Positions 24,460 through 36,565 of a stretch of 64,000 nt of DNA are shown here, piece after piece (position 1 is the first letter of the stretch; each line of letters begins with the position of its first letter). Below the pieces are notes generated by a model that was given only the letters and a program-made list of their open reading frames with translations, was not told the DNA's origin and searched no databases. This DNA comes from Micropterus salmoides (taxonomy: Eukaryota; Chordata; Actinopteri; Centrarchiformes; Centrarchidae): contig NW_024040152.1 in NCBI RefSeq assembly GCF_014851395.1, positions 22,615,144-22,679,143 of the forward strand, in the 5' to 3' direction. Both the position numbers and the translations under genes were made by a program.

Positions 24460-25861
24460 CAGTGGCCTGGGGTGGGGTAAAGTTTTGGGGAAGCCAAGTG
24501 AGAAGGGATGTCCTTTTTGGAGGGCAATTATCTAATGTATTGGGCTATTACAGTGCAGGGTATAATTTTACACAAAACTGAATCATACTTTAAAAGATGT
24601 GCACTGTTATCAATACACACGCTGAAAGTTGCATTTACCGACAAGTACGCTCTGTCTTTCTCTACCCCCCTCTCTCACACTCACTCACTCTCACCCCAAC
24701 TCACTCTCACCCCAAATAGCATGTATAGCCCGCTGCTTATAGTGCACAGTACAAATAGGCTTCGGTTAAGAATAAAAGAAGCATTCACAAGCTCAATCAG
24801 AAGAGCAAGTTTTAAATTTGCATAGTAGCAGTGGTGCATGTATCAAATAAGCCTACATACTTCTTGATGCTTGGCCAAATGTTCATAACACAACATCACT
24901 TAAAACTAACAACCGAGTACCAGACCAACAGAGTAAAAACAATTATTCAGGTAGCCTAACCTGTCGCAGGTGCTGTCCGGAGCTCATTATCTATGCGTAC
25001 ACAACCGCAGTAAAAGCAATAAGTTTATTTCACCGGACTATTCATTCAGCAGCTAATTCCAGGCAAGCAAAGCAAAACAAACAATATAACCACATCAAAA
25101 ATCGCACACATAGCTGCAGTTCAGTTAAGTTCAGAGAGAGAAGGAGGTGACATTTCTCTCACCCTATTTGAAAAGGAAGGCCATTCTCCTGTCTTTCATG
25201 GTGGCGAAGTGGTCAGTGTCCAAGTTATAGAATTTCCCACTGCAACAGTCATTTGAAGTTTGGTGCTGCCAGCTAGCCACTCGTTGAACGTCCGAAACCC
25301 CTTTTTCTCCGTCAGATTTAATCTTAAATTGCTGCTGTAGTGGTAGTTTAGTAAAACTATTTATTATAACTAAATACTCCAAATCTCCACCCTCCATAAC
25401 TGCACCAGCTAGAGTTGCTAACAGCTCCCATTGTTTCATCTGAATGTCGTTGATCGCGTGCTGTGAATTGATTGGCGTGAAGCCAGACAGCGGCTGGCTT
25501 CCCTTGCCATCATCCTGACTAATCACAATTAGGCAGTGGCATGACAGTGGCCTCATCTGATTGGTTAATCGTTTAATTTTTTTTCACAAAGGGATGCCAA
25601 CTCTGCCTGGCCTCCCCACGTAGTCAGACTGCCCGTCACTCTACGGTGGTGCAATATGGTGTTTCACCACACATCCAACACATAGCATTTAGAGGGGCGC
25701 TGTTTCACTTATTGTAAAATACTCAGTGAGAAATAGGGAAGAGATGACAGCAACAGCACATCGTAACTAAAAACAATAGATTTTTATTAAAATGATCAAT
25801 ATAGTCTGATAAAAACAGGAAAAGCCTGGATTCCCTTGGCCTCTGTGAGAAAACGCCACTG
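24460..25861 (-). mobile_element. hAT element with exact 8-bp target duplication
   Basis: The left end CAGTGGCCTGGGG and right end (minus strand) CAGTGGCGTTTTCTC share the hAT-type CAGTGGC terminus. The same 8 bases, CTACAGGC, flank both sides (24452-24459 and 25862-25869). The 1.4-kb length is too short for a complete transposase, so it is an internally deleted derivative. It lies only 95 bp from the Penelope-like element and 190 bp from the coiled-coil pseudogene. A transposase-like remnant is listed separately. Confidence 0.8.
25170..25430 (-). pseudogene. Probable hAT/ZMYM-type transposase N-terminal remnant
   Basis: Within the hAT element, the minus strand reads MEGGDLEYLVIINSFTKLP, then LQQQFKIKSDGEKG. 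A one-base frame change gives FRTFNEWLAGSTKLQ. The order 'FTKLPLQQQ-KIK' then 'R-FN-WL-GSTKLQ' resembles the region before the TTF/zinc-finger part of ZMYM1-like hAT transposases, as recalled. A frameshift separates the two blocks and no catalytic RNase-H domain follows. It therefore cannot code an active transposase. The assignment rests on weak similarity; the element itself is supported independently by its ends. Confidence 0.4.
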
Positions 25862-25956
25862 CTACAGGCTGTTAAAAACGGTATAATTAAAAGTGGGGTT
25901 TTCTGTCAATGATTTATGAAAGAATAATTGTATCAAATGAATATGCAATGCAAGGA

Positions 25957-27925
25957 TCCAACAAAGGTTAAAATCAAGGGCAATTGGACTGGAATCGATA
26001 CCGCTGGTTCATTAGTGTTCCTTGTTGCTGTGACGACAGTCGTTACAGTCGTTAAGACTACCTGTGGCCAAGACTGAACGACCATCGTTGGCATCTTCAC
26101 CTGAGGCCAATAGGTTACGTTTGTTGAGTTTCCTGGGAAGTGATGAAAGGACAGCATTGTAAGTGGGGGATAAGTGGTGGCGTAGAGCCCCTCCCCTGTT
26201 CAATGACGGCTTCTCAACCCTGGTGTAGATGGCTTCCTTGACACCTCTTTCAAACCATCCATCTTCTCTGTCTAAAATGTGCACCTGGTGGTCCTCAAAC
26301 GAGTGTCCTCTGTCCTTCAGATGTAAGTAGACTGCAGAGTCTTGACCTGAGGAGTTGGCCCTTCTGTGTTGAGCCATGCGTTTGTGTAGTGGTTGTTTAG
26401 TCTCCCCAATATACAGGTCTGTGCATTCCTCACTGCATTGGACCGCATACACTAGATTGCTTTTCTTGTGTTTGGGTGTGCGGTCTTTGGGGTGTACCAG
26501 CATCTGTCTTAGTGTGTTCTTGGGTTTAAAAAACACAGGGATGTTATGTTTGTTAAAAATCCTCCTGAGTTTCTCTGATACTCCAGACACGTATGGAATC
26601 ACAATGTTGTTGCGTTTGACCTTCTTTTCCTCCTCCCCTGTAGTTTTGTTCTTCTTGGATCTTGTGGCTGTTTTCACAAAGGTCCATTTAGGGTATCCAC
26701 AGGCTGTAAGTGCCCCCTTCAGGTGGTTCTGTTCCTTCTCTCTGGCTTGGGCGCTTGTTAGTATGTTTTCCGCTCTGTGTTGCAGTGTTCTCATGACCCC
26801 TAGCTTGTGCTCCAGTGGGTGGTGGGAATCGAACAGTAGGTATTGGTCTGTGTGTGGGGGGTTTCTGTAAACACCAATCTGCAGGCTCCTGTCCTCTTCA
26901 ATGTGTACAGCGCAGTCCAGGAAGGCCAAACTGTTGTTGTGAACATCCTCTCGTGTGAACTTGATGTTACTGTCCACAGAGTTGATGTGTTCTGTGAAGG
27001 CTTGCACTTCCTGGCTTTTAATTTTGACCCAGGTGTCGTCCACATATCTGTACCAGTGGCTCGGTGCTATTCCTCTGAAGGAGTTGAGGGCTTTACTCTC
27101 CACTTCTTCCATGTAGATGTTTGCCACAATCGGGGATACCGGTGAGCCCATGGCACAGCCATGCTTCTGTCTGTAGAATCCACCGTTGTACTGGAAGTAG
27201 GTGGTGTTTAGACAGAGGTCGAGTAATTTGCAGATTTGGTCAGGGCTAGTTCTGTTGTCCAGGGTGTTGTCTTGTGTTAGCCGTTTCCTAACGGTTTCTA
27301 CTGCCTCTATGGTGGGGATGCAGGTAAACAAAGAAGTCACGTCATAGGATACCATGGTTTCATCTGGATCCAGTTTTAGTCCTCGAACTTTGTTTACAAA
27401 GTCAATAGAGTTTTGGACGTGGTGAGGCGTGTTTCCCACCAATGGAGCTAAGATGGTAGAAATGTGTTTGGCAATGTTGTAGGTGACCGAGTTAATGCTG
27501 CTGATAATCGGCCTGAGTGGGGCTCCTTCTTTGTGTATCTTGGGTAGTCCATAAATGCATGGAATGGCTTCTCCAGGATACAAACGGTAATATTGTTCAC
27601 GGGTGATGGTGTTGTCCTTCTGTAACTGTTGTAGACATTCTATGGCCTTTTTCTTGTATCCGCTGGTTGGGTCTCGTCTCAGTGTCTCATACATGTTTGT
27701 GTCCATTAGTAGTGTGTTGACTTTGTTCTGGTAGTCAGCTGTGTTAAGGACTACCGTGCATCTTCCTTTGTCAGCAGGTAGGATAGTGATGTTTTGATCC
27801 TTGCTCAGAGATGTCACAGGATTGATGTTTTGATCAAGGATCAAACAGGAACGCACATCTAGTGGCCATTTACGTACGGTGTCAACAAGAAGCAGATTGT
27901 CTACTCTGCAGTTGCAGAAGACTTA
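25957..27925 (-). mobile_element. Penelope-like retroelement (GIY-YIG type), 5'-truncated
   Basis: About 2 kb on the minus strand carrying one long ORF plus a short 3' UTR ending at about 25957 (element sense CCTTTGTTGGA). Comparison with the copy at 14344-14799 shows the same 3' terminus. About 120 bp of 3' UTR is deleted between element-sense CAGCGGTATCGA and TCCAGTCCAATTGCCC. The open frame extends upstream of the first ATG/GTG-type start to a TAA near 27927, but the N-terminal region usual for the family is missing, so the copy is 5'-truncated. No target duplication was identified. Confidence 0.85.
26012..27856 (-). CDS. Penelope-like reverse transcriptase with GIY-YIG endonuclease
   Basis: This 614-codon frame encodes the replication enzyme of a Penelope-like element. 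Reverse transcriptase motifs appear in order: ILPADKGRCTVV (25-36), YGLPKIHKEGAPLRPIISS (102-120), motif A VSYDVTSLFT (169-178, Asp172), HGCAMGSPVSPIVANIY (232-248) and the catalytic YVDDTW (271-276). A basic linker (about 399-417) leads to a GIY-YIG nuclease domain: VYAVQC (469-474), a CX3C pair (474/478), YIGET (482-486), Arg493, His497, catalytic-type Glu541 (KEAIY) and Asn553. Only about 100-150 N-terminal residues of the family appear to be lost. The listed first codon is a GTG inside a longer frame, so it is not a genuine start. No stops or frameshifts interrupt the core, suggesting a fairly young insertion. It probably has no cellular role. Confidence 0.85.
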   Translation of the reverse strand: MRSCLILDQNINPVTSLSKDQNITILPADKGRCTVVLNTADYQNKVNTLLMDTNMYETLRRDPTSGYKKKAIECLQQLQKDNTITREQYYRLYPGEAIPCIYGLPKIHKEGAPLRPIISSINSVTYNIAKHISTILAPLVGNTPHHVQNSIDFVNKVRGLKLDPDETMVSYDVTSLFTCIPTIEAVETVRKRLTQDNTLDNRTSPDQICKLLDLCLNTTYFQYNGGFYRQKHGCAMGSPVSPIVANIYMEEVESKALNSFRGIAPSHWYRYVDDTWVKIKSQEVQAFTEHINSVDSNIKFTREDVHNNSLAFLDCAVHIEEDRSLQIGVYRNPPHTDQYLLFDSHHPLEHKLGVMRTLQHRAENILTSAQAREKEQNHLKGALTACGYPKWTFVKTATRSKKNKTTGEEEKKVKRNNIVIPYVSGVSEKLRRIFNKHNIPVFFKPKNTLRQMLVHPKDRTPKHKKSNLVYAVQCSEECTDLYIGETKQPLHKRMAQHRRANSSGQDSAVYLHLKDRGHSFEDHQVHILDREDGWFERGVKEAIYTRVEKPSLNRGGALRHHLSPTYNAVLSSLPRKLNKRNLLASGEDANDGRSVLATGSLNDCNDCRHSNKEH

Positions 27926-28194
27926 GCGAGTACTCCTATAGACGTATAACCACACCAGAGATTTTTTTGCACGAACCAACAATAAGGTGAAACTGTTACT
28001 GAAAGTAACATGATAGTACAAAGTGGCAGCAGAAAGAGTATAGGAGTCGTCGCAAAGTAAATATGGCGACACACAGTAACTTCTGCAACAAAGTGTTATT
28101 TGCACAGTACAAAATATTTGAACAGAAATACCAAAATTAAAACACTGTCAGTAGCATCTTGTTTTTGCTTTGCATAATTTATAAGACCTAATCA

Positions 28195-28420
28195 GAAAGA
28201 CAAACGTGAGTGTCTGTATCATCGTTTTCATCGTCCTTCCTTTTCGTCAGTCCGCACTAGAACGCTACCCGGGAGTTTTAAAACAAAAACTGGTCGGCAG
28301 TATTTTCAAACTTTTCCAATTTAGGTCCTTGGATTTGCTTGTTTTAGTCTGGAAGGGAGGTGCAAATGTAGCAAAAGATCTGCGTTTTATAACAAAAACA
28401 TAGTAGTGTGGATGTTGCCT
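28195..28420. repeat. Possible non-autonomous DNA transposon fragment
   Basis: The left part contains CAGTCCGCACTAGAACG. The right part ends 'gcgttttataacaaaaacat' followed by AGTAGTGTGGATG, whose complement CATCCACACTACT partly mirrors the left part. The GTCCACACTA...TAGTGTGGAC arrangement around 'gcgtttt' is common in fish MITEs. No target duplication was found. Confidence 0.35.
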
Positions 28421-30599
28421 GAGTATATGTGTTCATGTGTTTTCTCAGGGCAGAAGATAAGAGACAGTGGTGCTTCACTGGTCCAAACAAACCTTGTATT
28501 GCCATCAGACAGTTTACCTGCTGGTTACATATGGCCTTCGGCTTTCAGAATAATGTTCTGAAAAGCTCTTGAGGATTTCAGACAATCAACTCCTATTCAT
28601 CTTTTATTAATATAACATATAGAAAATTCAGGTTGTGGCCACAAAGTACATTTGCAACAGACGTGGGTCTTGGCTTTGTTCTAACAATGCTTGTTTTGTG
28701 TGATAGTGGCAATGTCACACCTATGTTTAATTTGTTTAATCCAATATACCTTTAATCCAACCAAACTTGTCCATTGTTACGGGACACTACCTATCTTTAA
28801 GCACATCACTTCATCTGAACCAAAGGAGTGTTTCGATAAGCAAATAGTAAAGTTTTGGCTGGCACACTAATACTGCACTGAAAAGCTAAGTACATTTATA
28901 TGAGGTCCCCACTATAAAGAAAATATTTTAAGTCTAATCTTGCTGATTCTACTGTAGAGCAAAGTGGTTTTAGAGAATGAAAAAGAGAACAACATGGAAA
29001 TATAGGGTTAACTACAGCAGTGTGATATCACAGAGACGAACGTATGTCATTCACCCGATGAAGACTATAAAAACGTAAACACAGTGACAACCTCTTTAAA
29101 ACCTTTCTCTCTCTCTGACTTAATCTTTTTTTATTTCCCCCTCTACCTCTCCCTCTTTCTCTGTCACGCACACACATACATGTTATCAGCCACATCCTCT
29201 GCCTGCCAGGTGTGAAGAGGGAGATGGCAGTCAGTAATTGGTGAGAAAGCACTTTGTCACTTTGCTGGATGGAGGATAGATTACATCCACTATGTTTCTA
29301 ATATTTTGAAAGACAGAGAATAAAAACCATATCCACCCTTGTTACAGATACCTGAAGGCAAACTCTAGAAGTGAAAAACAAAATGCAATACCTTTTCTGA
29401 CTGCCATTTTAAATATTATTTATCTAATTTCACAAAACTGCTCATTAAGGATAAAAGCAAATGTTTGCTAGCATGCCAATCAATCCCTATCTCCAAATCA
29501 CAAAGGATATTTTAGATTCTATTGAAATCATCTGAGATCTGCAGGAGACATTGTTTTTTATACATATTGTATAATATTTAATAGATGCTCAAGTTCAGGT
29601 AGTGCTAATTAGTAAAAACACAACGACAGGAAACCCTTTCACACCTTACATACATCCAGCCCTGAGGCAGGATCTTAGCGTCTTATGTTACTATTAGGAG
29701 CCCTCCTAAATGGCGCTAAAAGTTCCTAGCAATGAGTTTTCTGTTAAGAGCTATTTACAAAGCTGCTGAGAGCACCTTGTACTGACGGATTAAGATAACT
29801 CCCAAGCTAAGGGAAGGGACAGGGTTGGCCCCATTGCTATGAATAACTGAATTAATTTATATTAATTTATTCATTTTATGTCTATAGTGATTGGTTGACA
29901 ATAGAATGTGAAATAAACTATTCATCAATACATAGGAGTCTGCAGAGCCTAAGCAATATTCTGTTATGTGGCCCTCCTACCTGACTCATGAGCCATGTAA
30001 ACAATTTGCTGACAATGCAGTGCTCTCACTCAATCCTCTATCCTCTAAAACAGTCTGTCTCTGTAATAAACCTGAATGGAAACCTCTTCTAGACTGGTCT
30101 TTAGGGTAAGAACACCAGTGCTGGTTTGAATGAAACTCTGCACACTAGCTCAGTCCTCCTAAAGTCTGTTAGGAAAGGGTGCCAATCTGCTGGATCATTT
30201 GGTGGAGCAGCAACCGATCCATTAGAGTCTGAGCTGCGTGTGGCTGATGCTGGCTGTACATCTCTGGCTGTGCTCGTACTGTGCTGCCTGAATTTTGCCT
30301 GGGTCTGTGTGACTTGCTTTAAAAAGTATGTACTGAGTGTGTACTTGTACTGGCTGATGATCTAGAATCTACTCAAACTTAAGCATAGCCCCTGTAAATT
30401 ATAGATATATACTATGATTTGGCTGAATACGTGATGGTTATTATTTACTGAGATATGTGCATCCATTTTGCCCAGTCTGCCCAGCTATTAAGCATTTGAA
30501 TAGTCAATGGCCAAAGTCAATACATTGCTTTCGATCTGGAGTAAATCCAGATTTGTAACTTAACCTTGACTTTGAGACAGATAACAATCGTCTTGTTTT

Positions 30600-30870
30600 A
30601 AAAATGAGGAGTGCCATCAGGCCCATACAGTGTTCGGACTGGTTCCTGCAGAGGTTGCTGCTGGCATGTGCGTGTTATTTTTGTGCATGTGCGACACAGT
30701 TATCTTTCCCGAGCTACAGTATACAAACAACATTGGCTGTCTGTTGCCTAGTTTTCACCAAGTCTCTTTTCAAGGGACTAAAAGGTTCCTTCACCCCATT
30801 GTTGTGTGCGTTTCCACTGCAGTCTAAAGACCTGCGAAGATCAGGCAAATTAACCAGTTGATGTAGCCTG
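30600..30870. repeat. Possible Harbinger-like repeat fragment
   Basis: 'aagggactaaaaggttcctt' and 'gtgcgtttccactgcagtct' are blocks typical of fish Harbinger-type repeats ('...TTTCCACTGCAG...'). Borders and target duplication are not visible. Confidence 0.3.
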
Positions 30871-32018
30871 TACGCCATACAAAGCGATGGGCAGACATCA
30901 TTAATTAGTAACCAATAACGTTATCCATAAGCAAAATTTATAAATGAACATCAGATTTGGTTGGAATATAATGAAAAACCATAGGCTATGCTTGACCATT
31001 AAAAACTCTTTTTGTGTGGGAATATAACGCGATACACACGATAAAGTTCATTACAAATTTAATAACAAACTGTCAAGTTCATAAACCATCAAGTTCATGA
31101 AATAACTCCTGCACAGCGTCTGTGTCCGTCTGAGCATCGGAGGAACGTGATCTTTAACAAGCTTTATTACCTGCTTTAATCAGCTGTTCCGCTTGTTTGG
31201 AGAAGAGGAAGCCGACTTTGGCTCTATGCAGAAACCCCCTGACTGATGAAACCTTAAAACAACAACTCTGGACCCAATATTTAGCATCTGGATGGCTGTG
31301 TGCAAACAAAGGTGGAAAAGAGGAGCAGTAGTTGAAAAAAAGCCGACTTGCTCGATTTAAAGCCAGTAGCCTTTACTTACCCATTCAGAAATTCACTGCA
31401 AGGCAGGGTCCGGCTCTGGCAAGTAACTAAATTGGATTAGATTACTGTAAATTAGATTAGATTTAAATTAAATTAAATTATAGATACAGTGAAAATAATT
31501 ATTAAATGAGAGGTTAAATTAGAAATAGAATTGAATGAAATGAAATCTTACATAAAAGTGAATATAAAAATCTATCTAGATATGTCTATCTATATATTAA
31601 CTCACTGACATCAAAATGTGCTCTTAAAAGTTCGTTGTTGTTGTTACTTGCAGCATTTGACTTGTGAACAGGTCTTAGTGACAGTCCTCTGACCTACCTC
31701 CACCTTCTCAGACTTAGGATCCACTTTTAACGCTAAATGCTTTGTAAATTAGTCTTACACCCAAAGACTACCAAAAGTCAGTCAGAGTAAGTTAGAACTT
31801 ATTTTATTATCACCTCTCATCTTTGACAGTGTGTAAATGCATGAAATGTTAACAACAGTAAAACAATGGTAGGGCTTTGTATCACTAATGCTCATTAAAC
31901 ATTTGTTTAACAACAACAATGTTTTTCACTTTCACACCCCACACACACTTCCCCCTACGTCTCTTCCTTTGACCCTGACCCTGATATTGACTGACTGCAC
32001 CATCAAGGCCCAGAACCA

Positions 32019-32020
<2 letters not shown>

Positions 32021-32065
<45 letters not shown>

Positions 32066-32244
32066 TGTGTGCGCGCGTGTGTTTTCATCATCCATTCTCT
32101 GAAAGAGGTAGTGAATCTCATGAGATGTGAACCACACACACATGCTGCTGCCTCATCACCCGAGGTTGACTCCTGGGACCCTTCCATGTGTGTCATCCAT
32201 GCAGTCAGCCTGGGGTGGGTTAGGAGGTGTCTCAAGAGAGGTAT

Positions 32245-32282
<38 letters not shown>

Positions 32283-32450
32283 CTCCCAGGAGTAAAGGTT
32301 GGAGGAGACAAGGTGACAACATGTCTCTCTGATACCTGGTTTCTGTCAGAGCTTGGTGACAACTGGTCACCTCTGACTGGACACACACACGCACACACAC
32401 ACACACTCACACGCGCACGCGCGCGTGTGCGCACACACACACACACACAC
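32021..32450. repeat. Cluster of TG, CA and CG-containing microsatellites
   Basis: Within 430 bp there is a (TG)n run (32021-32072) ending in GCGCGCGTGTG, an opposite-sense (CA)n run (32247-32279), and a compound (CA)n-ACGCGCACGCGCGCGTGTGCGC-(CA)n tract (32382-32450). Alternating purine-pyrimidine of this kind can adopt Z-DNA, and the TG and CA runs can pair with each other as inverted repeats. All long open frames here are artefacts. Confidence 0.9.
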
Positions 32451-33532
32451 TATATGTAAATACACACAGATGAGCGTGCACAATCTTGCAGACTTGATAC
32501 ATCTGCCCACCCAATCGCACACGTGCAAAGACATAATTGGGCAGAAGAACTCAGGTATACCATAGACTTTATAGTATATAGGCCTATACACAAATACATC
32601 AATATGTATATGAATATGCACACAGAGGCCTTCAAACCCAGTCACGCAAATTCCACTGTTCAGACATTCATTTCTGATTTACACCACTCTACAACCTTGC
32701 ATGGCAGATTGAAGCAGTCCCTGCAATGACCAGTCACCTACCGCAAGGACAGAGAAAGTGGTGTCTCACATTGTGGCACTTTCCACATGAAGGTCAGATG
32801 CCAGATGTCATGAATACTTTAATATGCGTGTGCCACATGAAGTGTGTAGTGCTGGTAACTCAGAATGACAGCGAGAATATTAGCAGCCTGAACCTTTTAC
32901 AACCTGCAACAGCCTGTTAATGATGTCCTTGTGTCACTCTTTTAGGATCAAAACTTAAATTAAAGAATTCTGAGTTAAATACCTTAATTTACATGATTTA
33001 TAATTGAGAACATTTAACTTGAGGTACTTGAAAAATGTGAATGAAAATCAGTAAGACAATTTGACAATTCTGCAATAAATTACAAACTTGTATAAAGCTA
33101 ATATTGTTGTTTGTTTTTATAAAATTATGGATAATTTAACGTATCATTTCCTTTTGAGCATGCTATTTGAGTATCTTAAATATTAGTAACTGTGGGCATA
33201 ACTGTTGAATATATCACTGTGTTGTTCAAGTTCCATCTATATATGGAGACAGAAACATAGATGATATCTGCAAAGTTAAAAAATTATGAATTAAAATGAT
33301 ACTGCAAGAAATGAAAACTAATTAACTAAACAGTCTAATAATGTACACACACACATTGATGGTGAAAATGGTATAGTCATTAAATATTCCACAGTGCCTT
33401 TGCACATATTCTCTCAAAGTAAAGAATCAATTCAGCTGATGTGATATGACCTCATAACATTGTACAAATGCAAGTAATATTTGTAAATACAGTGATCTTA
33501 CATATTTGTTCGTCACACATTTACCTGCTGAA

Positions 33533-33751
33533 AGTGTGTGTGTGTGTGTGTGTGTATTCCACTTAATCAGTACTGTAGTAGTTTAGCTCTGCCTGTGTTT
33601 GCTCTCCCGACAGAAACAACCTTGAAATGCGACAGATGTTCAAATTCACCTTGCTGAACTTGACAAATCAAAGCTAGACCACTAATAATGAACTCTTGTC
33701 GGCTGAGAAAGAGGGGAGATTGTGGGGGTGAAATAAGTACACACACACGCG

Positions 33752-33786
<35 letters not shown>

Positions 33787-33787
33787 T
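33533..33787. repeat. TG run and compound CA/CG microsatellite
   Basis: (TG)n at 33533-33555 and (CA)n(CG)n(CA)n at 33741-33787 ('cacacacgcgcgcgcgcaca'). Confidence 0.9.
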
Positions 33788-35139
33788 ACCAAATACACAC
33801 CACCAATCATTAACAGCAAAGCTAGGGGTCATACTTTGCAGCTGCTCTTTCTGGATAAGATAAGACTTGACTTGACTACTGAGAGTGTGTGCATGTGTGT
33901 GTATTCTTGTGTGTGTACTTATGGCTGCATCTTTGTCTGTATCTGTGCCTGAAAACACCTGTTCAAACAAAGCTTTAGAAATATGACTAAATAAATACAT
34001 TTCATATATACAGTAACCAGCCACCTGTCTGTTTTAGGGTCGTAAAATACTGTGTTGTTAACATTACCTTTGATGACAGTAAAACTACAATAAATCAAAG
34101 ACCTTCATTGTATGTACTGCAGTTAAGTGATACATGCTGTGGGTCATATTGTCATACAGGGGCATAATGTTTTCATGGATTAGAATGTTTTTTCCCGACA
34201 GCTGCATCTGTTGGAGTTTTTGTGATTCGCTTCTCTCCAGTGGGAGAAGAGGCGCAGCGGGGGGTTATCCAATGGTCCATCGCAATTTTGGTGCCAGTTT
34301 TTGCATCCACCCAGACAACAGTGGACTTTGCACAGTTTACCTGTGGCCATTTTCTTTTTAGTGACGGAGGTACATTCACATACACCTCTGCAGAATCACA
34401 TGAGCCCCTTTTATTCTTATTTTGCTCATATGTTTCACTTTCAGCATAGTGTCTTCAACCAATACACCTGTAATTGCACAGAAGCCAATTGAGGCAGAAT
34501 CATGCCATGAAGGCAGAGTAAAGACTTTTGATTCTCACAAGCATCTCTAATCCACCTCAGCATTCATATTTCAATGCCCTCTCTTTCTGCTGATTAAATC
34601 CCTTTACAGGCGCTGAAAGAGGCAGGTATGTGGTCCATCTGTAGTCTATAATTTGAGTGGCATACATCGTCAAAGTGTCATTTTAGCCAACACATCAGAC
34701 CCACTGATTATCTTGATTAACTCTTGCTCAACCAACATCAAGCTTTTGCAAAGTAACCATGCAGATTTCTGTGTATGTGCACATCAAAATGGTAGGTTAC
34801 TGTATGTCTTGTTATTCTGCACAGCCTGCCAATTTACGAAGTGAAAATCATCAGGAGTGACATTCTTTGAATGCATGGGGGCATAGAGTTCATTCAGTTC
34901 CATTCCCATTTCTTTACATCACTGACACCCCTCAGGACGGTCCCTTAGCATCAATACCCCCTCTGTATTCTCAATACCACAACAACAGGTTAGTAGTGGC
35001 AACCGCTTTGTGTCTATTTCTTTTTAACGGATCTGATCAAGGTAGCGCCTGAAGCATCACATTTTTAATTGCAATAGAGGTCGACCTGTGGCTATGATGA
35101 ACAGCATCATGTGGTAAAGAAAAATCATAATTATTAAAA

Positions 35140-35170
35140 CATTATTATTTATTATTATTATTATTATTTT
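35140..35170. repeat. ATT microsatellite
   Basis: (ATT)n run with a following T-rich stretch. Confidence 0.8.
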
Positions 35171-36219
35171 TTCATTAAATCATGTTTTTTTTCTTTATCT
35201 TTCTGGCATTTGCTGCCTTTGTTTCTTATATTTTACTTATGTCTGAATACAACCTTTTGTTTTTAGCAGTTATTTTAATAAGCTGACTTGTTCAGGTCAA
35301 CATCTTTTGTAATGGATCAAATAGCTATGATTTAAATTTCTAGCAGTCTAAACTCCAAGCAGGGTTTGTGACAGCCGGTCAATATACTGCTCCATCAATT
35401 TTTAATCTGGGAAGATTTTAAGTTTTCATGTACTCTGAGTGGGTTGGCTGACCATATGGTGTCAGTGTTCTGAATAACAGATGACCTCAGATCAGATTTA
35501 TCTTCAGAGGGCAATGGGTAGGGAAAAGAAAGAGAGACGGGGGTGCTTTGGCAACACTGTTCATCTAACATTCATGCCAATAAAACCAACTGAGCTAAAC
35601 TGGAGAGAGAGAGCTGAGAGATGGAAAGAAAAGGCAGAGAGCAGAGACAGAGGACAGAATGAGATACGGGTGAGAAAAGACAGTACGGACAGAAAGAAGT
35701 GGGAAGATAATAAGAGCGAACAGAGAGAGAGTGAGACTTCCTGTTACACAGCAGCCTGGTAAAGACAGAGAAGCCAAATTCTTTACCAAAATAAAACTCT
35801 CATTCAACATTTTATATTTACTTGTGGAAAAACTGTGATTGCCATGGAAGCAGCAAAATCTGTCAGAGCATGCCACGGCCTGAGACAAAACCAGTAACTA
35901 CACATGAAACTGCACTGAGCTTTTGATATGATCGCTTTTAGAATCTCACCATTATTACATTTATTTGTTAATCTACCTTATCTTATCATTTAAATTCTTT
36001 TATTCTTCAATGATTTGTTTGTACTAACTCTTTGTATGTAGTATTACAGTGTAGTATAGTATATGTGTAGTATAATGTAAAAAACATTTCTTGACTCTTT
36101 TTCTTAGATTTCGATACTTACATTGTGAACATTGTACAACATGCTTTGGCAGCAGTGAATTCATTATAGTCATTCTAATAAACCAAATTTGAATTTGTGA
36201 GGGCGAGAGCAAGAAAAGT

Positions 36220-36565
36220 AGTTAGTAAAGTGAGAGAGAGAGTGAAAAAGGGAGAGTGAGGACAGACAAAGGCAGGGAGAAGGGGGGTGGGGAGCGAGAG
36301 ACACCCAAAGGAACACCTGTTGAGATTAGGGTTGGCACGCGACTTACTCCAACTCGCGTGGCAGCTGCACCTCACTGGAACAATGGCAGTAAAAGAGAAA
36401 GACAGAGAAAGCGAGAGGAAAGTTTGAATGCACTACTTATCCTTTCAGGTCATGTGTGTGTGTGTGTGTGTATATGTGTGGCATACTAATGTGTACACTG
36501 AAAGAGAGAGAGGGGAGAGAGAGGGAGCGGGAGGGAGAGACCGAGAGAGAGAGAGAGAGACAGAA
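36220..36565. repeat. GA-rich low-complexity block
   Basis: GAGAGA/GGGAGA sequence, including perfect (GA)n runs at about 36506-36560 and a short TG run at 36454-36478. Confidence 0.8.

Noticed and set aside
26376..26870. 164-codon + strand frame
   Set aside because: Antisense shadow of the Penelope-like reverse transcriptase frame.
31885..32446. Cysteine/valine- and histidine/threonine-rich frames up to 173 codons
   Set aside because: They are translations of TG/CA microsatellites.
32021..32450. CRISPR-like regular repeats
   Set aside because: The repeats are dinucleotide microsatellites with no spacer structure, and the genome is a vertebrate.
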